From the NCBI GenBank assembly GCA_012797605.1, contig JAAZOT010000039.1, forward strand, positions 1 through 50,073: 50,073 nucleotides of DNA. Reading direction: 5' to 3'. Source of the stretch: Spirochaetales bacterium. GTDB lineage: Bacteria; Spirochaetota; JAAYUW01. Shown piece by piece: positions 24,352 to 34,305 of this stretch. Numbering within the stretch: position 1 is the stretch's first letter; the number at the start of each line of letters is the position of its first letter. The position numbers were made by a program, and so were the translations under genes. The notes beneath the pieces are model-generated. The model did not search any database and was not told where the DNA came from. It saw only the letters and a program-made list of their open reading frames with translations.

Positions 24352-26784
24352 ATGAATTTTATTCATCAAATCACTTTGATAGAAATTTTAGTTCCTGCTA
24401 TTGGTTCTGGTTTTATATTTTTTGGTATATTCTTATTTTTTTATTTATACTTAAAAACTAAAATAGATATATATCTTGCAACTTTTTTCTTAGGAATTAG
24501 TGCTTTAATGTTTGTTTTTAGTGAGTTTTTTATTATTTATCTTGGGGGTTTAAGATCTGATAGAAATCTTGGAATTTATTTTCATATATCGCAGCAGTTA
24601 GGTGGAGCATGGTTTATTTTTTCATTCCCCTTTTTTATTTATTTTGTATTTGAAACAAAAGATTTTTTCAAAAAAGTAAATAAAATTTTAATCTATTTAG
24701 GTCTATTTATTTCTATATCTATTACATTAGTAGCTATTATTAAACCAGATCTTTTTATTTCTACAAAAATCCCAAATACAAAATATCTTATATATGCAGC
24801 AAATTATGCGAGAGGAAAAGAAGGATTTGTTTATAGGTTAAGAGATATTATTTTATTTATAATTATAATATATTTTTATATTATTTTGATTTTTAATATT
24901 ATTAAAAAGGTAAAATTAAATTTAATATTTGAAATATTTATAGGTTTAACAATTGCTATATTAGCTGCCATAGACGATATTTATTTTGTATATTTTGACA
25001 GATATATAGGTTACTTTTCACAACATCCTTTTTCAAGGTTTTCATTTGGGCTTACTATATTTACTATGTTGACAATGATAAGTATAATCAAGAATTTTTA
25101 TAAGAAAGCTCTTATCACAGAAAAATTATATAATGAAATAGATAAGTTGAAAAAAGATTTTACCCTTATTTCTGACAATATTGATGAAGTATTTTGGATC
25201 TATAACCATGATTTAAGTGAACTTTACTTTGTGTCAAAATCATTCTCTTCGATATGGCCACTACCAGTAGAAAAAGTTATGGAAGATAAAGAATCTTGGA
25301 AAAATTATATCTATGAGGAAGATGTTAGTTTTGTAGAAACATATTTAACTAATTATAACCATTTAAGCATAATAGAATATAGGATTAATAATAATGAAAA
25401 AGTCATATGGATTAGGGATAAATTTTATAGGATAAAAGAAAACAATGATAATTTAATTAAATGGATAAGAGTTTCTGAGAATATTACAAAGCTGAAAGAG
25501 TTTCAGGATGAGCTTTTTTCATTGTATTACTTTGACTCTTTAACAAAACTAAAAAATAGAAAGTCATTCAACGAAAAAGTAAATGAAGTCATTCAACTTG
25601 CCGCAAGAGAAAAAAATAGCTTAAAAATAGTAATATTGACAGATATAGATAATTTTTCAAATATCAATGACAAATTTGGTTTTTCTTTTGGTGATGAAAT
25701 ATTGATACAATTTGTCGATAGGGTTAAAAATATTATTAGAAAAACAGATCATTTTTTTAGAATCGGAGCAGATGAATTTGCTATTATTCTTGGAAATGTA
25801 ATGGAAAAATTTACTGGAACATTTGTCGCTGAAAAGATAATAGAAGCAATAAAAACACCTTTTTATGTAAATGGAGAAGAGATTTATATTACATTATGTT
25901 TTGGTATTTCCATTTACCCAGATGACGCAAATTCACCTGAAGATTTAGTAAAAAAGGCAGAAATGGCTTTAATAGAAGCTAAAAAAAATAAAAATTCAGT
26001 TATTTATTACAATAATGTGTTGAATGAACTAAGCTATAAAAGAATTAATTTAGAAATTCTTTTAAAAAAATCTCTTCAAAATAATAATTTCATTCTTCAT
26101 TTTCAGCCAATATATAAAAATAATAAAGAATGTAGTAAAGTTGAAGTACTATTAAGATTAAAAGATAATAATAATCATTTTATTTCTCCAATCGAATTTA
26201 TTCCGATTGCTGAATCAACAAATTTAATAAATCAGATTGGTAAAATTGTTATTGAAAATACTTTTAAGACTATTAAAACATATTTTTACGACAAAGAGAT
26301 AGTTTTTTCAATAAATATATCTGGCAAACAACTTGAAGATCCAGAATTTATCAATTATGTTAAGATAAAAATCTCTGAATATGAAATTTCACCGCATAAA
26401 ATCAATTTTGAAATAACTGAATCTATATTAATAAATAATATGGATGAAAATATATCCAAGTTATATAAAATAAAAGAGTTAGGTATAGGATTGTCTTTAG
26501 ATGACTTTGGTACTGGATATTCATCATTTGCCAGGTTGAAGCTTCTCCCTTTCGATGAGTTAAAAATAGATAAAATTTTTATAGATAATATTGCAATTAA
26601 CAACCAGGACAAAGAGATAGTTAATGTCATTATAAAACTATCACAAAGTTTAAATATGAAAGTAGTAGCAGAAGGTGTTGAAAATGAAGTTCAGTTTGAA
26701 GTATTAAAAACGTTGGGATGCAATTATTATCAAGGTTATTATTTCTCAAAACCAGTGCCTATTGAAAGATTATTGGAAATTTAA
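24352..26784 (+). CDS. membrane PAS-GGDEF-EAL c-di-GMP protein with degenerate GGDEF
   Basis: The 810-residue protein has an N-terminal multi-pass region (about 1-245), a PAS-like segment (about 265-385), a GGDEF domain and an EAL domain. The cyclase motif reads GADEF near residue 472 instead of GGDEF, so diguanylate cyclase activity is doubtful and the domain may be regulatory. The EAL domain keeps its glutamates and metal residues: KVEVLLRL near 597 (EVL in place of EAL), FEITES, LDDFGTGYSS, LKID and VAEGVEN near 772. Phosphodiesterase activity is therefore likely. No clear Shine-Dalgarno is seen. Its 3' end overlaps the convergent MutS-like gene by 15 bases. Confidence 0.88.
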   Translation: MNFIHQITLIEILVPAIGSGFIFFGIFLFFYLYLKTKIDIYLATFFLGISALMFVFSEFFIIYLGGLRSDRNLGIYFHISQQLGGAWFIFSFPFFIYFVFETKDFFKKVNKILIYLGLFISISITLVAIIKPDLFISTKIPNTKYLIYAANYARGKEGFVYRLRDIILFIIIIYFYIILIFNIIKKVKLNLIFEIFIGLTIAILAAIDDIYFVYFDRYIGYFSQHPFSRFSFGLTIFTMLTMISIIKNFYKKALITEKLYNEIDKLKKDFTLISDNIDEVFWIYNHDLSELYFVSKSFSSIWPLPVEKVMEDKESWKNYIYEEDVSFVETYLTNYNHLSIIEYRINNNEKVIWIRDKFYRIKENNDNLIKWIRVSENITKLKEFQDELFSLYYFDSLTKLKNRKSFNEKVNEVIQLAAREKNSLKIVILTDIDNFSNINDKFGFSFGDEILIQFVDRVKNIIRKTDHFFRIGADEFAIILGNVMEKFTGTFVAEKIIEAIKTPFYVNGEEIYITLCFGISIYPDDANSPEDLVKKAEMALIEAKKNKNSVIYYNNVLNELSYKRINLEILLKKSLQNNNFILHFQPIYKNNKECSKVEVLLRLKDNNNHFISPIEFIPIAESTNLINQIGKIVIENTFKTIKTYFYDKEIVFSINISGKQLEDPEFINYVKIKISEYEISPHKINFEITESILINNMDENISKLYKIKELGIGLSLDDFGTGYSSFARLKLLPFDELKIDKIFIDNIAINNQDKEIVNVIIKLSQSLNMKVVAEGVENEVQFEVLKTLGCNYYQGYYFSKPVPIERLLEI

Positions 26785-28260
26785 GTTAAATATTTTATTA
26801 TAAAGATCCAAACCAAAACTTGAGTCTAAAGGATCGCTTGGGTAAATTTTGAAAGTTCTTATACCATCTTCTTTTCTTTCTGGAGATAAGAATTCAATTT
26901 TATCATCTTTATTTTTATAAAAGTTATATACAAGGTCATAAAAATGAGTCACAAAAATTATTTTTATATTTTTCTCAAGAAAGGCTTTTATTATCTGTCT
27001 TGCTATTTCAGAGCCTTCATACTCGTTGGTGGAAGATAATGATTCATTGAAAAGAATAATAGAATCTTTTTTAATGACTTTTACTATTTCACTTAGTCTT
27101 AAAAGTTCTTCTTCAAGCTTACCACTTTCTAATTTCTTATCTTCTTCTTTAATAAAGTGAGTAAAAATCGCTTTTGCTATATTTGCACTAAAGAATTTTG
27201 CTCCAACAAACATGCCACATTGCATCATTATCTGGGCTTGTCCAATGCTTCGTAAAAATGTCGATTTCCCTCCTTGGTTTGCTCCTGTTATAAAAATAAG
27301 CTCTTTCCCATCAAGATTTAAATTATTGGTAATAACTTCTCCTTTTTTAAGCAAAGCTAAGCTGATATCATATAAGCCTTCAAAATTAAGTCTTTTTTCA
27401 GACATTTTATATAGTGTTGGAAATGTAACATTTAAGTTGAGTTCTTGAGTTTTTTCATAGAGATTTATGCAACCAACATAAAAAGCTATTTCATCTCTAA
27501 GGTGAAAGAAAAAGTTTGTGACATGATCAGCAGATTGCGCTAAAGCATTTGCAGTAAGGTTTGTTGCTCTCTCCTGTCTTCGTATTAAATCTAAACCACC
27601 ACTTTCATCCCTTGGATGAATGCAAACTTTATCTACAAATTGCCATTTCAAGTGATTTTTTAAACCCTCAAAAGGTTTACACAAAAAATAATTAACACCC
27701 TGATTGTAATTTCCTAATTTGGCACTTATAAGTATCCCATGGTCAAATTTTAAATCTTTAAGTATTTTTGAAACCTTTGAAAGATAATCTTCACTAAGTT
27801 CATCTTGTATCATCTTGAAAAATCTTTTGAAGGCATAAGACTTAAATTTATTAGCATTTTCATCAGCAATACTTCGGAGTTTTGCAAGCATTTCAAATAG
27901 TACCTGAAGTGTCAAGATTGAGCTAAACATAATAGAATTTATTGACATGGATGAGATATTGAAGAAAGACCATCTCCTTTTCTTTACTATCGCTTCGATT
28001 GCGATATTGTACATTTCACGGATAACAGATGGATGGTTAATACAATCTTCCAAAATCATTTGCCTATATGTAATCGCTTCAATATCTATTAAATTTGTAA
28101 AGATTACCTTCCTTGAAATATCATAGATAAGTTCATCTCCATTAGCCATAACATCAAGAATAACATCAAGTCCTAAATCTTTTAATATTATCTCACTTTC
28201 TTTAGAAGGTTGGATATCTTTATCGAAATCCTTATCTTTATATATTAAATTTACTTTCAT
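26770..28260 (-). CDS. MutS-like ATPase, tandem pair member 2
   Basis: The 496-residue protein has the C-terminal half of MutS architecture. It has helical lever-like domains and then an ATPase with Walker A TGANQGGKSTF near residue 327, LESGKLEEELLRL (family position of the MutS GESTF-like segment), Walker B SIILFNESLSST near 400, and a VTHFYDL switch. Mismatch-binding domain I is absent. Walker B is NE in place of DE, altering the metal-coordinating position. The role is not canonical mismatch repair by sequence; DNA structure recognition is inference. ATG overlaps the stop of the upstream MutS-like gene by 4 bases (ATGA), so the pair is translationally coupled. Confidence 0.85.
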   Translation of the reverse strand: MKVNLIYKDKDFDKDIQPSKESEIILKDLGLDVILDVMANGDELIYDISRKVIFTNLIDIEAITYRQMILEDCINHPSVIREMYNIAIEAIVKKRRWSFFNISSMSINSIMFSSILTLQVLFEMLAKLRSIADENANKFKSYAFKRFFKMIQDELSEDYLSKVSKILKDLKFDHGILISAKLGNYNQGVNYFLCKPFEGLKNHLKWQFVDKVCIHPRDESGGLDLIRRQERATNLTANALAQSADHVTNFFFHLRDEIAFYVGCINLYEKTQELNLNVTFPTLYKMSEKRLNFEGLYDISLALLKKGEVITNNLNLDGKELIFITGANQGGKSTFLRSIGQAQIMMQCGMFVGAKFFSANIAKAIFTHFIKEEDKKLESGKLEEELLRLSEIVKVIKKDSIILFNESLSSTNEYEGSEIARQIIKAFLEKNIKIIFVTHFYDLVYNFYKNKDDKIEFLSPERKEDGIRTFKIYPSDPLDSSFGLDLYNKIFNLNFQ

Positions 28261-29831
28261 GATATAATCTTTTCCTTTAATATTTCATATGTAAGTCCAT
28301 ATTGTTGTGCAATATGCATAGCATATGCAAGACCATCAGCTGGTTTTCTAATGATTTTAAATGTTCTCTTTACAGGGTTATTTGGATCGACTGTGCTGAC
28401 CATGCTTACGATTTTTTCAGAATAACTACTTAGTTCATCGAGAAAAGTTACCCAAATACCTAGGACATCCTTTTTTATCAATGTATCCATTATTTTTTTA
28501 CCTATTGATATAGCATCTTTTAGTGCAGTTGAAGAAAGAAATTCATTTATAATAATTATGCTATTTTGAGTCGAATTATCTATAATTTTTTTCATCCTTA
28601 CCAAGTCGCTTTGCAATTTTCCTTGAAGGCTTTGTACCTTTTCCTCTCTTTCAAAGTGAGTTAAAATTTTATCATAAAGAAATAGTCTGGCTTTTCTTGA
28701 AGGGATCGGAAATCCTAAGGATGCAAGAAAGTGCAATTGCCCAAACATTTTAGCAAAAGTTGTTTTCCCTCCCTGATTTGGACCTGAAACAACAATTATT
28801 CTTTCTTCTTTTTTAAGATAAAAGTCATTTGTAATAATTATCTTTTCTTGATTAATTAACTTGCTTGCAAGAACTATATCAAAACATTCATACCCATATA
28901 TTTCTTTAGTATCTGTAACAATTTCTGGGTAGGAGAAATTTAAGCCAAAATCTTTAAGTTTCTTAATATATTCTAAGTATGAGATATAAAATTGAATTTC
29001 TCTTGAAAATCTTGCGAGGATTTCCTGAACAAAATATTTATTGTTCTCATAAAATTCATCTAGTTTTATAAATGTTTTGGGGTATAGCTTAGCAACTAAA
29101 TTCAAAACAGCTACTTCGACATGTTCTGCGAAAGGTTCTTCAGTAAATGTTTTTCTGTAGTCTTTGGTCTCTTGATCTCTAAATTTCTCAAAGATTTTTT
29201 CGACTTCAATAGTATAGTCTTCTTCATTTTCATATTTTCTTACTTTAATGCAATTATCTTTTATAAGCATGCAATATTTCAATTTAGTTAATTCTTCATG
29301 CAAGGTTTTTGCTTCACTCAGAAGATCTGCAAAATTATTAGATCTCACATAATTTGAAAGAAAACTTTTAAATTCAGTTAAACCTTCAGATTTAAGATTA
29401 AACTTATGAAATAATTCTTCAAAATTTTTAATATTTTCATGATATACTATAAATGAGTTTAAAAATCTTCCTTTTTCAAGATAGTTTTTATGTTTTTCCT
29501 CAGTTTCTTTTAAGTATTTTATGACCATTTCAACATTTTTAACAGCATCAAATATAATATGAGCAAAATCCTTTATCTTCTTAAAAAGTTCGTCATTTAC
29601 TTCAAGATCTTTCATTATTTCCTGTCGAAAAATGATTGTTTCTTTGTCGCATAAAGGTCTATAGAAAAATTCTTTTAAGTTGTATTTTTCCTTATGTTTT
29701 ACAAGTTCCTCGATAAAATAATCTAGATTTAAATCATTAAAAAATTCAGGTTCTTTATCATTATACATAAAATTGTCATTCAAAAAAACCTTTTGATCTT
29801 TTTCCTTAAATAAAATGCTATTAAATGCCAT
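28257..29831 (-). CDS. MutS-like ATPase, tandem pair member 1
   Basis: The start is placed at ATG 29829-29831, with GAGG 6 bases upstream; an ATG 24 bases earlier lacks a ribosome site. The 524-residue protein is a helical region with coiled-coil character, then a MutS-type ATPase: SGPNQGGKTTFAKM near 349, LQSDLVRMKKI, IIIINEFLSSTALKDA near 424 (Walker B again NE), and TFLDELSSY. It is a paralogue of the downstream gene and shares its architecture and 500-residue size, so the two could form a heterodimer, as MutS-family proteins act as dimers. Member 2 follows by a 4-base overlap. Confidence 0.84.
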   Translation of the reverse strand: MAFNSILFKEKDQKVFLNDNFMYNDKEPEFFNDLNLDYFIEELVKHKEKYNLKEFFYRPLCDKETIIFRQEIMKDLEVNDELFKKIKDFAHIIFDAVKNVEMVIKYLKETEEKHKNYLEKGRFLNSFIVYHENIKNFEELFHKFNLKSEGLTEFKSFLSNYVRSNNFADLLSEAKTLHEELTKLKYCMLIKDNCIKVRKYENEEDYTIEVEKIFEKFRDQETKDYRKTFTEEPFAEHVEVAVLNLVAKLYPKTFIKLDEFYENNKYFVQEILARFSREIQFYISYLEYIKKLKDFGLNFSYPEIVTDTKEIYGYECFDIVLASKLINQEKIIITNDFYLKKEERIIVVSGPNQGGKTTFAKMFGQLHFLASLGFPIPSRKARLFLYDKILTHFEREEKVQSLQGKLQSDLVRMKKIIDNSTQNSIIIINEFLSSTALKDAISIGKKIMDTLIKKDVLGIWVTFLDELSSYSEKIVSMVSTVDPNNPVKRTFKIIRKPADGLAYAMHIAQQYGLTYEILKEKIIS

Positions 29832-30010
29832 AAGTTGCCTCAAAAAAATCACCATAAATTTTATATCGTAAATTTTTATATTCTATTATTTCACCTCAAA
29901 TTTAATGGTTTTAAATTAAATAGCAATTCTTTAAGATAATATTTTAAAGTTCGAATATAACTGTAAAATATTTTCAAATAGTTTTGTAATAATTATTTGA
30001 ATAAATAATT

Positions 30011-30039
30011 TTGACAAAAAATATATCATAAATTAAGAT
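30011..30039 (+). promoter_or_regulatory. sigma-70-type promoter for the NapH-like gene
   Basis: TTGACA (30011-30016) and TAAGAT (30034-30039) are separated by exactly 17 bases, near-consensus for a housekeeping promoter. The expected start site is about 90 bases before the ATG at 30137, in the 305-base divergent gap with the MutS-like pair. Confidence 0.65.
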
Positions 30040-30136
30040 CAATTTATATTAAATTTCTATGTAATTATTGTTATAAAATCAGAATATGAATAAGTTCATC
30101 TTCAAAATTAATCCAAATTTAAAATGGAGGTAAAAA

Positions 30137-31342
30137 ATGTCTAATGTTGAAAAATCGGATAGGAAAAAACAGAATCTTTACAGATGGGTTAGATGGCTAC
30201 TTCTTTTATCTGTTTTTATTTTATCAACAACCTTGGCTCAACTTCACCAATACTATAAAGTCGCAAAGGTTCAAGGGGTTGATGCTTTCTGTCCTTTTGG
30301 AGCTTTGGAATCAATCTTTTCATTTCTTGGCTATGGATTTATTCTTAAAAGGCTGGCTCTTACAAATTTTATAATAATATTAGCTGTTCTAGTTTTAGTC
30401 ATTTTATTTAGGCGAGCTTTTTGTGGACAGATCTGTACCTTAGGTGCAATACAGGAATTTTTTGGCAATATTGGCAAGAAGATATTCAAAAATAGATTTA
30501 AAGTGCCAGCCAAACTAGATAAACCATTAAGATATCTTAAATATATTATATTTGTAATAATTATTATATGGCAATCGATAGTGACATATAAATTTATACA
30601 AGTAGGTGTTCCAAATGAGATTCAACTTGTCATAAGACCTTATGATCCATGGGCTACATTTAATCATCTTTTGTCCGCTGAACTTTTTACAGATTTTTTA
30701 ATAGGTTTTTTGGTTTTGATTTTTACTGTAATGATAGGTTCATTTTTATTTGAAAGATTTTTTTGTAAATATCTTTGCCCTATGGGAGCTTTTTTAGGGT
30801 TGATTAACAAAATAGGTCTATTCAAAGTTACCAGAAATACAAAAACATGTATTTTGTGTAAGGCTTGTAATAAGGCATGTCCAGTTAATATTGATGTAAT
30901 GTCTGTTGAAAAAGTAAATTCAAGTGAATGCATAAATTGTAATGAATGTGTGAATGTATGTCCAGTTAAAGATACTCTTTACATAGAAGGACCTAAAAAG
31001 AAAAGAATTTCACCTTTCGCATTAACATTAGTAACTGCTCTTATATTCATTGTAATCATTGGGCTTACAACTGCTACTGGTCAATTTCAATGGACTCAAC
31101 CAACACTGAAATCTCAAGTGATGACAACAGGTGGTTTTGATCCTGCTTTGATAAAAGGAAGTAGTACATTTAAAGAGATTTCAGAGGCAAGTGGAGTCCC
31201 AAAAGAAGTTATCTTAGAAAAATTTAAAATATCTGAAGAAGATTTTAACCTTGCAATAAAAGATGTAAAAGATAAGTATGGATTTGAAACTGAAGATGTA
31301 AGAATTTTTATAAAGGAGTACTTAGAAAAAAATAAGAAGTAA
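30137..31342 (+). CDS. NapH/NosR-like 4Fe-4S membrane protein
   Basis: The 401-residue protein has about five membrane segments. An early CPFGALES and CGQICTLGA, and FFCKYLCPMGAF, are the CxxxCP-type motifs of NapH/NosR-like quinol-side proteins. Two ferredoxin clusters follow, CILCKACNKACP near 237 and CINCNECVNVCP near 262. After the last membrane helix there is a helical tail with STFKEISEASGVPKEVIL and a second similar stretch, as seen in NapH-like proteins of anaerobes. It probably passes electrons between a membrane or extracytoplasmic carrier and cytoplasmic Fe-S proteins. A GGAGG precedes the start; the nearby FMN-binding and DOMON/b561 proteins are possible partners only by inference. 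Confidence 0.82.
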   Translation: MSNVEKSDRKKQNLYRWVRWLLLLSVFILSTTLAQLHQYYKVAKVQGVDAFCPFGALESIFSFLGYGFILKRLALTNFIIILAVLVLVILFRRAFCGQICTLGAIQEFFGNIGKKIFKNRFKVPAKLDKPLRYLKYIIFVIIIIWQSIVTYKFIQVGVPNEIQLVIRPYDPWATFNHLLSAELFTDFLIGFLVLIFTVMIGSFLFERFFCKYLCPMGAFLGLINKIGLFKVTRNTKTCILCKACNKACPVNIDVMSVEKVNSSECINCNECVNVCPVKDTLYIEGPKKKRISPFALTLVTALIFIVIIGLTTATGQFQWTQPTLKSQVMTTGGFDPALIKGSSTFKEISEASGVPKEVILEKFKISEEDFNLAIKDVKDKYGFETEDVRIFIKEYLEKNKK

Positions 31343-31510
31343 ATAATTTAACAAATATGTTGTAAATTTTACATGAAACTTTTTTTTCATATGAAATATA
31401 AATTTTACGATAAGGATATTTAATATTTATATTGCTAATACTCATATCATTAATTTTTAATGCTAGATATTTTGAAGAATAATGCTAATTAATCATTCTT
31501 CATTTTAATT

Positions 31511-31604
31511 AAAGTAGGATAATGCTATGAATTTAAAAGTCAGAACAACAGAAGTTTAAAAGACTAATAAATAGTAAAAGTAGGATAATGTTATGAATTT
31601 AAAA
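31511..31604 (+). repeat. duplicated ribosome-binding-site/start segment before the HAD gene
   Basis: A 28-base segment at 31511-31538, containing AGGATAATG, ATG and the first codons MNLK, recurs at 31577-31604 with a single difference (C to T at the base two before ATG). The second copy is the true start of the HAD gene. The first copy opens a 10-codon frame (31527-31559, encoding MNLKVRTTEV) and then stops. Confidence 0.75.
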
Positions 31605-32093
31605 ATTGATAAATGTTTTGATGATAAAAAAGCTATAACTATAACAATCCCAGGGGGAAAGGATATTTCTATTAGAGAAATATTTTTAGATTATACAGGG
31701 ACTCTTTCCAAGGATGGGAAATTAATAGAAGGTGTCGCCCAAAGATTAGTTTTACTTTCTCAAAAAGTGAAAGTATCTATTTATACCGCCGATACATTTG
31801 GAAGTGCCAAAAAAGAACTTGAAAATCTTCCAGTTGAAATAAATATAATAAAAAATGGAGATGATAAGGAAAAAGCACTGAAGAAAAAAAGTTATAAATA
31901 TATCGCTGCAATAGGTAATGGCATAAATGATGTCAAGATGTTAAAATTAGCTAAATTTAGCGTTGCAATAATAGGTCCAGAAGGAGCAGCCGCAAAACTA
32001 CTAAGATATTCAGATATAGTTGTTAGCAATATTATAGATGCATTAGATTTATTTTTAAATACAAAAAGAATCACTGCAACATTAAGAAAATAA
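31593..32093 (+). CDS. HAD-superfamily protein, soluble P-type-ATPase-like
   Basis: The 166-residue cytoplasmic protein resembles the phosphorylation domain of P-type ATPases. It has DYTGTLSKDG near residue 28 (the nucleophile Asp with TGT), VKVSIYTADTFGSAKKELE as motif II/III, and IAAIGNGINDVKMLKLAKFSVAIIG near 105 with the GDxxND-like motif as GNGINDV. Such soluble P-type-ATPase-like HADs are small phosphatases of unknown substrate. The ATG follows AGGATAATGTT. Its first nine codons and Shine-Dalgarno are duplicated just upstream. Confidence 0.85.
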   Translation: MNLKIDKCFDDKKAITITIPGGKDISIREIFLDYTGTLSKDGKLIEGVAQRLVLLSQKVKVSIYTADTFGSAKKELENLPVEINIIKNGDDKEKALKKKSYKYIAAIGNGINDVKMLKLAKFSVAIIGPEGAAAKLLRYSDIVVSNIIDALDLFLNTKRITATLRK

Positions 32094-32263
32094 AGTATAC
32101 TTTTAAAAATAATACTTATACGATACGACTATTATTAAAATAAATTTAAGGGAATAATATAAATTTATTCTGATTTGTTTTTCTTCCTTTTAGAGTATTT
32201 TGCATATCATTTCATATATCATTTGTAATGAGAAAATTTTAATTTTCTTGAAAAGTCAATATT

Positions 32264-34198
32264 TTACTTTAATAATCTTTCTAATACCTTTTTGTTTTCT
32301 TCATTATTATATTTCATCCCTTCGCTTTTATACATATATTCTAATTTTTCTCTATAGTTTTCTGTTATTTTGTATCTTACCATCTTCATAGTTGAATTTA
32401 TCATGTGATTTGCCTCTGAAAAAGGCTCTTCCACTATCATAAAGGTGGATGGCTGCCATTTTTTAGGAAATTTATCCTTAAATGAAGAATCATTTGAGTA
32501 CTTTTGAAAATCATTATAAATTATATCAAGAATTTTGTTTGGTTCGTTTATTTCTCTTTGTTTTAAGAAAGATTTGAGTTTATCGACATTCAAGGTTATA
32601 AGGCTTGTTGTAAATTTTTTATGATCATTATAAATCATTACCTGATATATAAATTCAGAGGAGTTTACTATGGCTTCCTCTATCTCTTCAGGGGAATATT
32701 TTTCTCCATCTTCAGAAATTAAAAGTGCTTTTTCTCTTCCAACGACAATTAAAAAGCCATCTTCATCGAAGTAACCAAGATCTCCGGTATATAACCATCC
32801 ATCTTTTATTGTTTTTTCTGTTTCCTCTTTATTTTTGTAATAACCTTTCATTACATTTTCACCTTTGATAACTATCTGACCTCTTTGGCCAACTTTTGCT
32901 TCTTTGCCGTCTTCTAGTATTATTTTACATTGAACAGAAGGGGCTATTATTCCAGAGGAGCCAAGTTTATGTGTATTTGGGGTGTTTGAAGAAATAACTG
33001 GTGCAGCTTCTGTTAGGCCATATCCTTGATAAACAGGTACACCTATAGTATAAAAAAATTGTTGTTGTTTAACATCTAGTAAAGCTCCACCGCCAACAAA
33101 AAACTGTATATCTTTCCCAAAGATCTTTCTTATTTTCTTAAATATAAGAGTATCTGCAAATTTGTAGGGAATATAGTTTATTATTCTTGTCAAGATAGAT
33201 GGTCTATTATATGCATTCCCATTATATTTGATCCCACAGGATAAACCTAACTTGAAAATAAAATTGATAATTTTCCCTTTCCCTTCGATTCCATCAATTA
33301 TCTTTTTCATAAAATTCCCAGAGAGGGCAGGAACAGTTAATAAAAAGTTTGGATTGGATTCTAAAATATTTATAGGAATGTTTTTCAATGCACCTGCTGT
33401 TCCATCTCGATAGTCGACAAAGTAAAGCTGTATTCCTCTAAGAAGTCCAGCATAAATTGCAACAGTATGTGCAAAAGAGTGATCTATTGGAAGTATTACT
33501 AATGTCTTAAAATCATCTGGAACTTTAAAGAGTTCAATACTATCATGGCAGTTTGACCAGTAATTTAAATGGGTAAGCATTATTCCTTTTGGGTTTCCAG
33601 TTGTTCCAGAAGTGTAGCAGATATTTGCAACAGAATTTTCTTCTACTTTTTCTTTTAAATTTTCAATTTTACTTCTGTTTTTTTCAAAATTATCTTTACC
33701 GCTTTTTATAAAATCAAAATAGGAAATAAAATGTGATTCGAAAGGTATTTTGTATTGTATAAAAAGATTTTGAGCAAATTCAATATCATCATCAAAAAAT
33801 AGTATCTTTATATTTTTGTTTTCAAATTGATCAAAAACCTTAAGTACCTTTTCTAAAGTGATTTTTGAAACCGCAATAATTTTTGAGTCGGAGTGATTTA
33901 TTCTAAAAGGTATTTCCTCAGAAAGTAGCTTAATGGAAAGTGGTACAGATATTGCCCCTATAAGGATAGTCCCAAGTTCAAGCAAAATCCATCTTGTTTT
34001 TGCCTCGGAAATGATGGCAACTTTATCTTCACTTTTGATTCCAAGTCCAATCAAACTACTTGCTACATAATGGGATTCTTCGAATGTTTTTTCAAAGGTT
34101 GTAGGATTCCATCCAGAACTATCTTTATCAAAAAGATAACCTTTTGAACCATATCTTTCTTTCGAAAGATTTAGCATTTGAATTATAGTTCTTTTCAT
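32264..34198 (-). CDS. long-chain acyl-CoA synthetase (AMP-forming)
   Basis: The 644-residue protein has the adenylate-forming signatures: P-loop YTSGTTGNPKG near residue 195, VYQGYGLTEAAPV near 390, GWLYTGDLGYFDEDGFL near 468 and the hinge GREKALLISEDGEKYSP with the catalytic lysine region near 490. It activates a fatty acid as acyl-AMP and transfers it to CoA; chain length is not readable. It follows the oadB gene by 107 bases on the same strand, but no functional link is evident. GGGAA precedes the ATG. Confidence 0.9.
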   Translation of the reverse strand: MKRTIIQMLNLSKERYGSKGYLFDKDSSGWNPTTFEKTFEESHYVASSLIGLGIKSEDKVAIISEAKTRWILLELGTILIGAISVPLSIKLLSEEIPFRINHSDSKIIAVSKITLEKVLKVFDQFENKNIKILFFDDDIEFAQNLFIQYKIPFESHFISYFDFIKSGKDNFEKNRSKIENLKEKVEENSVANICYTSGTTGNPKGIMLTHLNYWSNCHDSIELFKVPDDFKTLVILPIDHSFAHTVAIYAGLLRGIQLYFVDYRDGTAGALKNIPINILESNPNFLLTVPALSGNFMKKIIDGIEGKGKIINFIFKLGLSCGIKYNGNAYNRPSILTRIINYIPYKFADTLIFKKIRKIFGKDIQFFVGGGALLDVKQQQFFYTIGVPVYQGYGLTEAAPVISSNTPNTHKLGSSGIIAPSVQCKIILEDGKEAKVGQRGQIVIKGENVMKGYYKNKEETEKTIKDGWLYTGDLGYFDEDGFLIVVGREKALLISEDGEKYSPEEIEEAIVNSSEFIYQVMIYNDHKKFTTSLITLNVDKLKSFLKQREINEPNKILDIIYNDFQKYSNDSSFKDKFPKKWQPSTFMIVEEPFSEANHMINSTMKMVRYKITENYREKLEYMYKSEGMKYNNEENKKVLERLLK

Positions 34199-34305
34199 AG
34201 AATTTCCCTTGTTTTCAATAAATCACTGATAGTGTAAAGGAATTTAAGTATTTGTCAAAAATGATGTTTTTATAAAAACAAATGTGAAAAATAAAAATAG
34301 ATAAT

